A DNA stretch of 58,050 bases from an uncultured Shewanella sp. (GTDB taxonomy: Bacteria > Pseudomonadota > Gammaproteobacteria > Enterobacterales > Shewanellaceae): assembly GCF_947491715.1 (NCBI RefSeq), contig NZ_CANLKR010000031.1, positions 1 to 58,050 of the forward strand, given 5' to 3'. Under the pieces are notes generated by a model, which saw only the letters and a list, made by a program, of their open reading frames with translations, ran no database searches and was not told the DNA's origin. Below, piece after piece: positions 1-8,644 of the stretch (its first letter is position 1; each line of letters begins with the position of its first letter). Position numbers and translations under genes: made by a program.

Positions 1-12
1 CAGGAGCAATTA

Positions 13-161
13 ATGACCTTGCCTAAACGCGTTTTAATTCCAGCTGAATCCTGCATCTTCAAGTGGTTTGGGTATAGGCATCGTAAAATGGAAAATAAAA
101 AGGCGCTTAACAATAAGCGCCTAATGGTATGATTGTCTGTGCATAAATGAAGGTAATGAGA
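13..161. other. Window edge, no supported gene
   Basis: The first 160 bases hold no gene I can support. A 39-codon ORF (13-132, +) has a ribosome-binding-like AGGAG before its ATG, but it reads straight through the terminator stem at 102-121, so I treat it as chance. Confidence 0.4.
91..121 (-). terminator. Rho-independent terminator of the subtilase gene
   Basis: The stem GGCGCTTA/TAAGCGCC (102-109 and 114-121) has a 4-base loop. On the minus strand it is followed by a T-rich run (91-101), just after the stop codon of the protease gene. Confidence 0.85.
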
Positions 162-2468
162 TTATAAGAAGCTTATGCTCCAAGAATTAATATGGCCAGA
201 GTCCTTTCTATATTTATCAACAATTTTCAACTTCCAAGTCCCTTGAGAACTAACATTCGACATATCAAGATTATAGGTCTTAACTAGGCTGTTATTACTG
301 CCTCCCCAATTTTTATGTAATGTAGTCACTTCACCCGTTGGGCTATATAGATCAATTTTAAGATCGCCCACAAAACTGTGAGTGATGTCGACATTGATAC
401 TAATATTGCTCGCATTGCCTGAATGAGTGACTGTAATTGGTAGTGTTACTCCATTATCATCATTATCTGGAATGTTAGTTTGGGTTGTGTAGCTATATAT
501 AATCGAATCTTCAACGGGGTCGATAGGGTCGATAGGGTCGATAGGGTCGATAGGGTCAACAGGGTCAACAGGGTCAACAGGGTCAACAGGGTCAACAGGG
601 TCAACAGGGTCAACAGGGTCGATAGGGTCGACAGGGTCAACAGGGTCAATAGGGTCAACAGGGTCTGAACCTTCACAAGAATCCGTTAAATAAATACTGG
701 CAGCGCTGGCATTCACTAAGCCATAACCGGTTCGGTCATCTCGCCCAGCAACATCAATATCGTCAGCTGTGGCGGTTAACGCGGCGCGGACTTCTGTTGC
801 TGTACATTCTGGATGATGGCTCCACACTAAAGTGGCGACACCCGCGACATGGGGTGAGGCCATAGAAGTGCCATCGTAGAAAGCATAGTCGCCATCATCA
901 AATGTGCTTAAGGTAGTACTGGAACCTAATTTCTCTTTAAGTAAAAGCCCTGTTGCTCTGTCTACGTTAGCTGCAATCAAGTTGATGCTACCATTTGCAT
1001 CGACAAAACTGCTATTTTTAAGCCCTGGAAGTTGTTCTCCATTGAAAACAATGGCCCCTTTTGCACCATAATATTGGCAAGCACTAATCCCCCAAGTGAC
1101 TCCATTTTCTTTTTGATCGATCAAACAAATGCTGTTTGTGACATTACCTGTACAGCTGGTTTGATTTAAATTGTTCATACTGCAATCAAGTATTACTAAA
1201 TCGCCTGTGACACTGCCTAATATATTAGCCGATAGGGTTTCTTTTTTACCGTTAATGACTCTGCCTGTGTAAAGGTAACGAGTGGCTGGGAATATTTGAT
1301 GCTCAATATACGATTTCCCGTCAACAATAATGTCGGCTAGATACCCTTCGCCTTGAGTGACCGTCGATAAAACAGCTACTCCCGGTGCCGATATTTCAAC
1401 TTGAGGTGTATATTGTGAAAAAGCAGCGTGATTACCGTCATTGTCGACAGCGGCAACAGCCATGACACTGTCATATGAAGCGGGGTAGCTCAGTGCATTA
1501 TTACCATCATTTCCTGCGGCAGCAATAAGCAAAACATCATTATTATAGTGTGTTTGCAGGGCGGTTTCTTCTAAAGAACTACGACTTGGGCCACCTAAAC
1601 TCATGTTAATAACGTTAGCCCCATTTTCAGCGCATTTATCAATAGCACTTGCGACGCCAGAGGCATAACCCCAACCATCGCTATTAAACACTTTAACAAT
1701 ATGAACATTGACATTTTGGTTTGGCATGACACCTATAACGCCTTGACCATTACTGATCGCTGCGATAGTGCCAGCAACATGAGTGCCATGGGCATTATTG
1801 ACACCCGGTACAGACCAATCACCTGTGCCTGTCACATTGGTGCCGCTAACATTATTACCGTTTAAATCTGGATGGCTAATATCATAACCTGAGTCGATAA
1901 TACAAACCGTGCGGTTACTGGTTTGGCTATCATCGAGTAGGTCATTATTATCAGACAGTAGTCCTATGTGATCGAGTCCCCATGGACTGGCTTCATTGAA
2001 GGTAAAGTTACTATTAAATAATCTTCTAGGTACATCTTCTTCAACATATTCAACGTCCGCTCTAAGTTTTAGGGCATCGACTTCTGTCTGTGAAAGCGCA
2101 CTAGTATAACTATTACTTCGGCCAATTCTGCGCACATCGGCGCGCTCGGTATCAAAACTTACCGCTTGCTGTAAAATCGCTTCTTGAGTAAACACTTCAT
2201 GACTCATAGGCTCATAGTTCAGTGAATGAGAACTTGAACTCGCTGCGGTGTTTAAGTGAGTCGAAGAGCGACGCATGTTATTGGATGGGTTTTTAAATTT
2301 AACAATATAGCGCTTAGGTAATGGGTTCATCGAATCCGATGTTGGAGATGCTTGAGCGGGCGCTAAAATGCTTGTTTGCTCTATTGCATTGGCATTTACT
2401 TGATTTGATATAGCTAAAGACAAAAGTGATAACTTAATGGCTATCAGGGGCATTTTTTTTATTATCAT
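162..2468 (-). CDS. Secreted subtilisin-like serine protease (S8) with PA and P domains
   Basis: Extracellular endopeptidase of 768 residues. The order is: signal peptide (about 1-28), inhibitor I9-type propeptide (about 50-150), peptidase S8 domain with Asp192 (IIDSGYD), His227 (HGTHVAGT) and Ser535 (GTSMASPHVAG). A protease-associated (PA) domain is inserted at about 375-515. A low-complexity linker of V/I-D-P triplets (about 602-652) follows, then a C-terminal P/proprotein-convertase-type beta-sandwich (about 655-768, with HSFVGDLKIDL and GTWKLKIVD). The architecture matches secreted subtilases of marine Alteromonadales. The linker is encoded by tandem 9-bp repeats and so may vary in length between strains. 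The gene stands alone with its own terminator. The substrate cannot be told from sequence. Confidence 0.93.
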   Translation of the reverse strand: MIIKKMPLIAIKLSLLSLAISNQVNANAIEQTSILAPAQASPTSDSMNPLPKRYIVKFKNPSNNMRRSSTHLNTAASSSSHSLNYEPMSHEVFTQEAILQQAVSFDTERADVRRIGRSNSYTSALSQTEVDALKLRADVEYVEEDVPRRLFNSNFTFNEASPWGLDHIGLLSDNNDLLDDSQTSNRTVCIIDSGYDISHPDLNGNNVSGTNVTGTGDWSVPGVNNAHGTHVAGTIAAISNGQGVIGVMPNQNVNVHIVKVFNSDGWGYASGVASAIDKCAENGANVINMSLGGPSRSSLEETALQTHYNNDVLLIAAAGNDGNNALSYPASYDSVMAVAAVDNDGNHAAFSQYTPQVEISAPGVAVLSTVTQGEGYLADIIVDGKSYIEHQIFPATRYLYTGRVINGKKETLSANILGSVTGDLVILDCSMNNLNQTSCTGNVTNSICLIDQKENGVTWGISACQYYGAKGAIVFNGEQLPGLKNSSFVDANGSINLIAANVDRATGLLLKEKLGSSTTLSTFDDGDYAFYDGTSMASPHVAGVATLVWSHHPECTATEVRAALTATADDIDVAGRDDRTGYGLVNASAASIYLTDSCEGSDPVDPIDPVDPVDPIDPVDPVDPVDPVDPVDPVDPVDPIDPIDPIDPIDPVEDSIIYSYTTQTNIPDNDDNGVTLPITVTHSGNASNISINVDITHSFVGDLKIDLYSPTGEVTTLHKNWGGSNNSLVKTYNLDMSNVSSQGTWKLKIVDKYRKDSGHINSWSISFL
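508..665 (-). repeat. Tandem 9-bp repeat encoding (V/I)DP triplets
   Basis: About 17 near-identical 9-bp units, gggtcaaca or gggtcgata read on the plus strand, encode V-D-P or I-D-P on the minus strand. The two unit types alternate in blocks, consistent with slippage or unequal exchange. The repeat forms the linker between the protease and P domains. Confidence 0.95.
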
Positions 2469-2852
2469 AACGAGTCCATGTTGTGGGATCCTTTTGGATC
2501 GCCTTATTATTTTTATGTTAAGTATTTTTGTATTGCTTCATTAATCTATTTTTGTGACGTGCGCCACTGCTTATTTTTCACCCTTTTTAAAGTATTGTTA
2601 ACCATATGACTGGCAAAATAAAAAGCGACCAAAATAAGAATAAATAAACTCTGTAATTGCTAATGGGGGAAGTAAGGAAGGGGAAAGAAAAGTAAGAGTA
2701 ATTGTTAATGGAGGAATAAAGCAGGGAAGGGGAATGGTATATAAAAAAAGAGTACATTAAAAAAGGGTACAGTACTTTCGTTACTATACCCTGATTGATT
2801 AATATCGTGAGTGATGACTCAACGGTTAAGCATTCGAGTCATCAGCTGGATA
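2469..2852. other. Intergenic region
   Basis: Apart from the flagellin terminator at 2759-2791 and an 8-bp stem (GATGACTC/GAGTCATC, 2813-2843) just after the flagellin stop, I see no gene or repeat here. Confidence 0.5.
2759..2791 (-). terminator. Terminator of flagellin gene 1
   Basis: The 10-bp stem GGGTATAGTA/TACTGTACCC has one mismatch and a 7-base loop, and is followed on the minus strand by TTTTTT. Confidence 0.88.
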
Positions 2853-3749
2853 TTAGCCTAAAAGACCCATAACCAAACCAGTGTTTTGGTTAGCTGAAGA
2901 TAATATGTTAGTCCCAGCTTGAACAAGAAGTTGGTTCTTCGTCATGTTACCAGTTTCAACCGCAAAATCAGTATCCATGATACGACCCGCAGCCGCTTTG
3001 GTGTTTTCAGTTACATTGGCAAGGTTTGATGCTGTGTGGCCTAAACGGTTAATGTTAGCACCTAAAGTTGAACGTGCTTCACCAACAACATCAATCAGTG
3101 CATCAACTGCATTCATTGCACCACCCGCACCAGCCCCTTGAGTAACAATGGTATCACCAGTATAGTCTGCATCTACACTTGCATCAGTTAGGCGTAGGGC
3201 AGTTAAATCTACGGTTGCTGTTGCACCATTAGCATCGCTTGCTGTGATCGCGGCTAAGTTTGTCTGAGCAACGGTAACATCTAAAGTTTCAGAACTTGAA
3301 GCACCAATTTGGAAGGTTGTAGTGTTAGCTAGTGCATCAAATAAGTTATTGCCAGCATAGGTAGTTTCTTCAAGAATACGTGTCATTTCAGCTGTTAACT
3401 GCTGAAATTCAGCATCTAAAGCTGCTAAGTCTTTACCTGAGTTCACACCGTTATTAGCTTGCGTAGCCAATTCTTTTTGACGGTTAGCAATAGTCGTAAT
3501 TTCTTCTAATGCACCATCAGCTGTTTGCAACATAGAAGTCGCATCCGACACGTTACGGCTAGCCGTTTCCATGCCTGTCACGTTAGCATTTAAACGAGTA
3601 GCAATTTGTAATCCTGCTGCATCATCAGCCGCGCTATTAATGCGTAGACCCGTTGATAAACGCTCCATTGCATTGGATAGTAGGTCATTGGTTTTGTTTA
3701 CAGAATTTTGTGCGATTAGTGAAGCATTGTTAGTTTGTACTGATAACAT
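2853..3749 (-). CDS. lafA: Lateral flagellin 1
   Basis: Filament subunit of 298 residues. It has the conserved N-terminal D0/D1 signature (MERLSTGLRINSAADDAAGLQIATRLNA) and the C-terminal LLVQAGTNILSSANQNTG region, with a short central domain as usual for lateral flagellins. A frame-open extension reaches 3881, but the start at 3749 (MLSVQTNN) is chosen because it matches its paralogues, has a CGGAGA ribosome-binding site, and the extension overlaps the promoter. It is the largest of three paralogues; the central D2-like region (about residues 180-230) differs most. Transcription probably starts from the sigma-28-like element at 3794-3821, and the gene ends at its own terminator. Confidence 0.93.
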   Translation of the reverse strand: MLSVQTNNASLIAQNSVNKTNDLLSNAMERLSTGLRINSAADDAAGLQIATRLNANVTGMETASRNVSDATSMLQTADGALEEITTIANRQKELATQANNGVNSGKDLAALDAEFQQLTAEMTRILEETTYAGNNLFDALANTTTFQIGASSSETLDVTVAQTNLAAITASDANGATATVDLTALRLTDASVDADYTGDTIVTQGAGAGGAMNAVDALIDVVGEARSTLGANINRLGHTASNLANVTENTKAAAGRIMDTDFAVETGNMTKNQLLVQAGTNILSSANQNTGLVMGLLG

Positions 3750-3793
3750 CTCTCTATCTCCGAAAATGTATTCATGATTGGTGTCAGCAAAAT

Positions 3794-3821
3794 TAAAACG
3801 ACGCCAAATTTCGGAACTGAA
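3794..3821 (-). promoter_or_regulatory. Sigma-28-like promoter of flagellin 1
   Basis: On the minus strand TTCAG (3817-3821), 14 bases, then GTCGTTTTA (3794-3802). The same words at the same spacing lie upstream of flagellin 3. The layout fits the flagellar sigma-28 consensus TAAAGTTT-N11-GCCGATAA only partly in the -10, which suggests a lateral-system variant. The predicted leader is about 38 nt. Confidence 0.6.
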
Positions 3822-4104
3822 AGGATTTATAAAAAAGGGCAGGGTTTTAGTGGGTTTATTTTTTATTTTCTTTAAAATCAATTCTTTAGGGTTAATGATT
3901 CTTGGTTGTGAAATATGAGTAATTGTTTTTATATTATTTATTGTTGATTTAATTTGTTTTTTTTGTATTTGTTTTTTGTTTTAATTTGGTTTTTTATTTC
4001 ACATGGGTTGTGTTTTTAAGTTGATAATACTGCTGATTTATAACGCGTTCTTATGGTGTTAATTTAAACAGCTGTGATGTTAATTTAAACCGTTAGATAA
4101 GAAT

Positions 4105-4148
4105 GAAATAAGAAAGAGCTTCAACAAAGTTAAAGTTAAGGCTCTTTC
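4105..4148 (-). terminator. Terminator-like hairpin after flagellin 2
   Basis: The stem GAAAGAGC/GCTCTTTC (4112-4119 and 4141-4148) has a 21-base loop and is followed on the minus strand by a T-rich stretch. Confidence 0.6.
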
Positions 4149-4193
4149 GAACGTACAAAATATTAAGTACAAACCTATCTAATACTATTGAGT

Positions 4194-5081
4194 TTAGCTC
4201 AGCAGCCCTAATACTAAGCCAGTGTTTTGGTTAGCCGAAGATAGGATATTTGTCCCCGCTTGCACTAATAATTGATTCTTCGTCATGTTTGCCGATTCAA
4301 TGGCAAAATCTGCATCCATAATACGACTAGATGCTTCTTGTGTATGTTGAGTGACATTAGCTAGGTTTGATGCTGTATGCCCTAAGCGGTTGATGTTTGC
4401 ACCTAATGAAGAGCGAGTTTCCCCTATCAAATTAAGTAATCCATCAATAGCGTCCATTGCTCCTGCCGCACCAGAGCCGTCTTGACCTGCATAAAAGTCA
4501 ATTGCCTCACTGGTGTCCGTTAAACTCATGCTAGTGAGTTCTACACGGCCACCATTACCTTGAGCATCAGTCATGCCAAATTTTTCTACATCAATGAAAT
4601 CAACTTGAGCACTTAAGGTTTCTGAGCTAGACGCACCAATTTGAAAGTTAACGCCAGCATCTAATACATCAAATAATGCATTTCCGGCAAAAGTCGTTTC
4701 TGTCATTATTCGTTCAATTTCAGTGGTAAGCTCTTGAAATTCTTTATCCAGAGACTTGAGATCTTCTGCTGAATTGACACCGTTAGCGGCTTGAATAGCT
4801 AGCGATTTTTGTCTGTTGGCAATGTTTGTGATTTCGCTTAGCGCACCATCAGCCGTTTGTAGCATAGAAGTTGCATCTGATACGTTACGACTAGCGGTTT
4901 GCATGCCTATCACATTGGCATTTAAACGAGTGGCAATTTGTAAACCCGCAGCATCATCGGCAGCGCTGTTAATTTTCAGCCCCGTCGATAATCGTTCCAT
5001 GGCGCTAGCAAGTAAGCTATTGTTGCTGTTGACTGAATATTGCCCTATTAATGAGGCATTATTCGTGTGTACTGATAACAT
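4194..5081 (-). CDS. lafA: Lateral flagellin 2
   Basis: Filament subunit of 295 residues starting MLSVHTNNASLIGQYSVNSNN. It keeps the D0/D1 signature (LSTGLKINSAADDAAGLQIA) and the C-terminal NILSSANQNTGLVLGLLS. It is more diverged than the other two (ASAMERLSTGLKINS, NIANRQKSLAIQ) and contains no cysteine. Unlike flagellins 1 and 3, I see no matching sigma-28-like element in the ~120 bases upstream, so it may be expressed differently or weakly. A GGGA ribosome-binding site sits about 9 bases before the ATG. Confidence 0.92.
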   Translation of the reverse strand: MLSVHTNNASLIGQYSVNSNNSLLASAMERLSTGLKINSAADDAAGLQIATRLNANVIGMQTASRNVSDATSMLQTADGALSEITNIANRQKSLAIQAANGVNSAEDLKSLDKEFQELTTEIERIMTETTFAGNALFDVLDAGVNFQIGASSSETLSAQVDFIDVEKFGMTDAQGNGGRVELTSMSLTDTSEAIDFYAGQDGSGAAGAMDAIDGLLNLIGETRSSLGANINRLGHTASNLANVTQHTQEASSRIMDADFAIESANMTKNQLLVQAGTNILSSANQNTGLVLGLLS

Positions 5082-5738
5082 AATATATCCCTTAAAATAT
5101 GTTGATCATTGTGATGTTAAATGAAACGTTTGATGAGCTCCCCTCTATCGCATTCATTTTTATGTTAGTGATGACTTTGCAATGCATATGTGGATATAGA
5201 AAAATTAGGGAAAAGGTATAAATGCTCTAACTCATTCATGAATCGGGTTAGAATCCAATGTGGCTCTAACTTGAAATCGTTAATTATAATCATCAACAAA
5301 TCGTTCGAATGAAGATAAAAGCGGTCCACTTGATTGTTAATCTGCATTATTTATAAGGTCATTATAAAGTCATAAAGAAGGCTAAGATTAAAACGAAGAA
5401 GGAGAGTGGAAAATAGCCTAGTAAGTTAACTAAATTAACCGAAAAATGAAACGCAATACCATTCTTATCTTAAGCATATAAGAAACATATAAGCTGACAC
5501 CAATCAAATTATACATTTCAAACCCACTATCGCGGAGCAAATATTAAGTTTCATTCCTGACAAGGCTATATTGACAGGGCTAAACGAAAAAAGTTAACTC
5601 ACTAGGACGCTGACTTTATTCTTATTTATTCACAAGTCGATTATCGATAAATGTCCTACCCATGAATAAATAAAGCGCCCCTCGTGATAGTATTTTACTA
5701 TACTAAGAAAGCGCTTTGCTTGTCTTTATATTAAGGAA
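5082..5738. other. Spacer between flagellins 2 and 3
   Basis: A 657-base stretch. A 60-codon ORF (5165-5347, -) has no recognisable domain, no ribosome-binding site and no neighbours to support it. I see only the flagellin 3 terminator at 5672-5717. Confidence 0.5.
5672..5717 (-). terminator. Terminator of flagellin 3 with nested stems
   Basis: The outer stem AAAGCGC/GCGCTTT encloses an inner stem ATAGTA/TACTAT. On the minus strand it is followed by an A/T-rich tail (ATTTATT). Confidence 0.7.
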
Positions 5739-6569
5739 TTAACCTAAAAGACCTAAAACCAAACCAGTGTTTTGGTTAGCTGAAGATAGGATGTTAGTCC
5801 CAGCTTGAACAAGCAGTTGGTTCTTAGTCATGTTAGCAGACTCAACTGCGAAATCAGTATCCATGATACGACCAGAAGCTGCCATAGTGTTTTCAGTCAC
5901 GTTAGCCAAGTTAGCTGCTGTGTGACCTAAACGGTTGATGTTAGCGCCAAGCTTTGAGCGTTCAGTTGAAACGGCTTGAAGAAACCCATCTACTGCATCC
6001 ATAGCTGCAAGTGCGTCAGTTTTATCAGTGTCAGTGCCGTTAGCAACTTGATTCGTTAGCTCAGCTAATGTACCTAAAGCTACATCTAATCTTTCGTCTG
6101 AACCAGAACCTATTTGGAAACTAGTACCAGTACCTGTTAATACACCGTCGGTGGCCTCAAATAATTTATTACCAGAAAATTCAGTTTTTTCAATAATACG
6201 TTTAACTTCTGCATTAAGTTGCTGGAATTCTGCATCTAAAGAATCCATATCTTCTTTTGAGTTCACGCCGTTCGCCGCCTGTGTCGCTAGCTCTTTTTGA
6301 CGGTTAGCGATGGTTGTTAGTTCTTCTAGCGCGCCATCAGCAGTTTGTAACATAGACATGGCATCAGACACGTTACGGCTAGCAGTTTGCATGCCCACAA
6401 CGTTTGCGTTTAAACGAGTGGCGATTTGTAGACCCGCAGCATCGTCAGCTGCACTGTTAATACGAAGACCGGTAGATAAACGCTCCATAGCGTTTGAAAG
6501 CAGGTCATTGGTTTTGTTGACTGAGTTTTGAGCGATCAGTGAAGCATTATTAGTATGTACAGATAACAT
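5739..6569 (-). CDS. lafA: Lateral flagellin 3
   Basis: Filament subunit of 276 residues, the shortest of the three. It has intact N-terminal (MERLSTGLRINSAADDAAGLQIA) and C-terminal (LLVQAGTNILSSANQNTGL) D0/D1 regions and a central part of only about 50 residues. The ATG at 6569 is chosen over a TTG two codons upstream because AAGGA lies 7 bases before it. A sigma-28-like element lies at 6634-6661. Downstream of it on the minus strand are flagellins 2 and 1, each with its own terminator, so the three are probably separate transcripts. Confidence 0.94.
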   Translation of the reverse strand: MLSVHTNNASLIAQNSVNKTNDLLSNAMERLSTGLRINSAADDAAGLQIATRLNANVVGMQTASRNVSDAMSMLQTADGALEELTTIANRQKELATQAANGVNSKEDMDSLDAEFQQLNAEVKRIIEKTEFSGNKLFEATDGVLTGTGTSFQIGSGSDERLDVALGTLAELTNQVANGTDTDKTDALAAMDAVDGFLQAVSTERSKLGANINRLGHTAANLANVTENTMAASGRIMDTDFAVESANMTKNQLLVQAGTNILSSANQNTGLVLGLLG

Positions 6570-6633
6570 GTTCAAATCCTTATTAAAGCGTCTTTAAAAA
6601 AATTAAAAAGTCTATTTTGTTTGTCACATTCAA

Positions 6634-6661
6634 TAAAACGACGCTCAAACAACAAACTGAA
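6634..6661 (-). promoter_or_regulatory. Sigma-28-like promoter of flagellin 3
   Basis: On the minus strand TTCAG (6657-6661), 14 bases, then GTCGTTTTA (6634-6642). It is identical in both words and in spacing to the element before flagellin 1. Confidence 0.6.
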
Positions 6662-6829
6662 CATTTGTGTGAAAAAAAATGATCTAATGTTCGGTTTTGT
6701 TATAAAAAGATCACAGTTTTTTGTAGTTTGAATTTGTTTTTTGTTTTTGATTTAATTGGTTATTATCCACTTTGTTTTAATTTACCCCAAAAGATTAATT
6801 TTTTGTAACCCCGGCTCCCCCTCCCACTA

Positions 6830-6840
6830 TCAAGACACCC
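6830..6840 (+). repeat. TCAAGACACCC motif, copy 1
   Basis: An 11-bp motif followed by ATAATTAATCATTAATTAG. The same core recurs at 7148-7158 and, inverted, at 8464-8474 on the other side of the transposase gene. I take it as a REP-like or terminal sequence of the Y1 element. Confidence 0.5.
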
Positions 6841-6991
6841 ATAATTAATCATTAATTAGTCTAATTCACATCAATTTTAGTGGTTCCCTCCTTGTAATTC
6901 ATTGATGTTTGACCAAGGTCTTAATGCTTCTGTTCGTTTTAGAGTGTTTATTGCTCGTATTTATGTCAGTGTCACTATTCAGATGTCACTT

Positions 6992-7136
6992 TCAAGACAT
7001 CCAGCACTATCAAGACATCCAGCACTATCAAGACATCCAGCACTACTATCAAAGCACCACTATCCACTATTAACGCTATCAAGAGAACGCTATCAAGACA
7101 TCCAGCACTATTATCAAAGCACCACTATCCATTATT
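6992..7136 (+). repeat. 18-bp tandem repeats with mixed satellite units
   Basis: The unit TCAAGACATCCAGCACTA occurs three times head to tail (6992-7045) and once more at 7093-7110. Two copies of a second unit, CTATCAAAGCACCACTATCC (7046-7065 and 7111-7130, one mismatch at its second base), each follow a block. The first unit is a variant of the TCAAGACACCC motif found on both sides of the transposase gene. A 78-codon ORF across it is an artefact of the repeat. Confidence 0.85.
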
Positions 7137-7147
7137 AATATCCATTA

Positions 7148-7158
7148 TCAAGACACCC
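7148..7158 (+). repeat. TCAAGACACCC motif, copy 2
   Basis: Same 11-bp core and orientation as at 6830-6840, followed by AAAATTAGCGCTGAATTAAG. It lies at the boundary between the tandem repeats and the transposase 3' side. Confidence 0.5.
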
Positions 7159-7394
7159 AAAATTAGCGCTGAATTAAGGGTATGAATGATATTCTAAAAA
7201 GGGATTTTGTTGGCTTGATGAACTTCTTGTGATGAGCTATCGAGGGTCGAAAGGCCGAAATCTAGTCTTGAAGGCTTAAATTCATCGGTTAGACGCTTTT
7301 ATGTGTTTTTGAATCATTAGATATTTGATTCATTGAAATTGATTCAATGAAGGAGGATAAGTGATCATTTGTTATATTTTAAGGATATTACAGT

Positions 7395-8372
7395 TTAAGG
7401 TTCCAGCCATTGGTGGCAATTGGCGGCTCCTTGTCTTCTTTTTTTGTCTAAGTGTTCACAGTAAAGGCTGAGTTCTTGTAATGTTCCGACAGGGCCTTTA
7501 AATAATCGAGTAAAGTCAGAAGTGAGTTTGATCCAGTTTTGGATGGGAATATTGAGTTTTTCCAGAAGTGTTTTTGTTGGAATATAGAGAGATGCCTGTT
7601 TTTTTCCCTGAATAATTAGACTGGTGTCATTGAGTAGTTCGCAATAATCTTGAAAATGGAAGGTTAACCCTTTAGGTGAATTTTGGCTTCTATTACCGAT
7701 GAAAGGAAGTAAATACTGAGGTTGTTTGTTAGCAGTTGTGGATTTGATTCTCTTTTGAATGCTAGTAAAATCTGCGTTTTCTAGAGTATTCGCTGTTTTT
7801 GCACGAATAGGATTGAGATCCACATAAGCCATACAAGCAATAATGGCGGCTTCGTCAAGTAATGCCTGAGATTTGAATCTTCCTTCCCAAAATCGTCCAC
7901 TGCATTTATCTTCTTTATTCGCCATTCTCGCTATGGGCTCATTGAGTGTACGCATGAACCAGCTAATATCACTCAGTCTGCTTCGGTAAGTTGCTATTGT
8001 GTGTGCTAAAGTATCAATTTCATGGCTCTCAAGCTGTAGGCCCTTACTGAACTTTTGAGTGATGTTTGTCCCTTTGAATAGTTTGTGCCAGCGCTCAACA
8101 ATTTCTTTATTACTCCAATTATTGGCTTGATAAATATCAATGCTTAAGACTAAATGTACATGATTAGACATAATGGCATATGAGCAAATATCGATAGAAA
8201 ATATTTGTGCTAATTGCAGTAAGCGTTCTTCTACCCACTCTCGCCTATGTTCATAAGATTGCCCTGTATAATGGTCGACGCCACATAAAAATGCTTTACG
8301 TACACATCGTGAAATACAGTGATAAAAAGATGTATCTTCTAGACTAATAATGGATTTTCTTGGGGTAGGCAT
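7395..8372 (-). CDS. Y1 (IS200-like/REP-associated type) transposase
   Basis: Single-strand-DNA transposase of 325 residues in the Y1_Tnp family. It shows the HUH metal-binding motif in SNHVHLVLSI (about residue 88) and the catalytic-tyrosine helix ACMAYVDLNPIRAK (about residue 179). The N-terminus MPTPRKSIISLEDTSFYHCISRCVRKAF is the usual start of the large-type family members. No partner gene or tnpB is present. The gene sits between flagellins and the hook genes, flanked by inverted copies of an 11-bp motif, so it may mobilise or maintain these repeats. The frame is intact. Family is clear; the REP relationship is inference. Confidence 0.88.
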   Translation of the reverse strand: MPTPRKSIISLEDTSFYHCISRCVRKAFLCGVDHYTGQSYEHRREWVEERLLQLAQIFSIDICSYAIMSNHVHLVLSIDIYQANNWSNKEIVERWHKLFKGTNITQKFSKGLQLESHEIDTLAHTIATYRSRLSDISWFMRTLNEPIARMANKEDKCSGRFWEGRFKSQALLDEAAIIACMAYVDLNPIRAKTANTLENADFTSIQKRIKSTTANKQPQYLLPFIGNRSQNSPKGLTFHFQDYCELLNDTSLIIQGKKQASLYIPTKTLLEKLNIPIQNWIKLTSDFTRLFKGPVGTLQELSLYCEHLDKKRRQGAANCHQWLEP

Positions 8373-8463
8373 GAATACGACCTTAGCTGTTTAGCATCAA
8401 CTATATTAAGCCTAGTCCAAAATACTTGATGTTTTAAGGTCAATATGAATTTCGAATTAAAAT

Positions 8464-8474
8464 GGGTGTCTTGA
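8464..8474 (-). repeat. TCAAGACACCC motif, inverted copy
   Basis: On the minus strand this reads TCAAGACACCCATTTTAATT, facing the copies at 6830 and 7148 across the transposase gene. It lies about 90 bases upstream of the transposase start. Confidence 0.5.
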
Positions 8475-8644
8475 TTAAACTTCTTGATTAAACTGATTTG
8501 GGGCGGAATGATCTTCAAATAGGCTGTCAATGACGTTGAAGGGGAGTGGATAATAAGTTTTTATAGTAATCAATATTTTGAGGTATAAAGCCAATACAGA
8601 ATGCATTGGCTTTATACTGGGGAGCGCGTAATGTGGATTGTAAA

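Larger units (their letters stand above)
3750..4193. other. Spacer between flagellins 1 and 2
   Basis: Very AT-rich, with long T and TTTTG runs on the plus strand (3910-4010). It holds the flagellin 1 promoter and the flagellin 2 terminator and no ORF that looks real. Confidence 0.5.

Noticed and set aside
13..132. 39-codon ORF with AGGAG upstream
   Set aside because: It reads through the terminator hairpin of the convergent protease gene and has no other support.
480..668. Plus-strand ORF of (N/D)RV repeats
   Set aside because: Shadow of the V/I-D-P repeat in the protease gene.
3750..3881. 44-residue N-terminal extension of flagellin 1
   Set aside because: It covers the sigma-28-like promoter and leader and is absent from both paralogues.
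5165..5347. 60-codon minus-strand ORF between flagellins 2 and 3
   Set aside because: No ribosome-binding site, no domain, isolated in a non-coding spacer.
6902..7138. 78-codon plus-strand ORF
   Set aside because: Its second half is the 18-bp tandem repeat; no ribosome-binding site and no known domain.
8339..8530. Minus-strand ORF upstream of the transposase
   Set aside because: Overlaps the transposase start and the REP-like motif; no ribosome-binding site or family.
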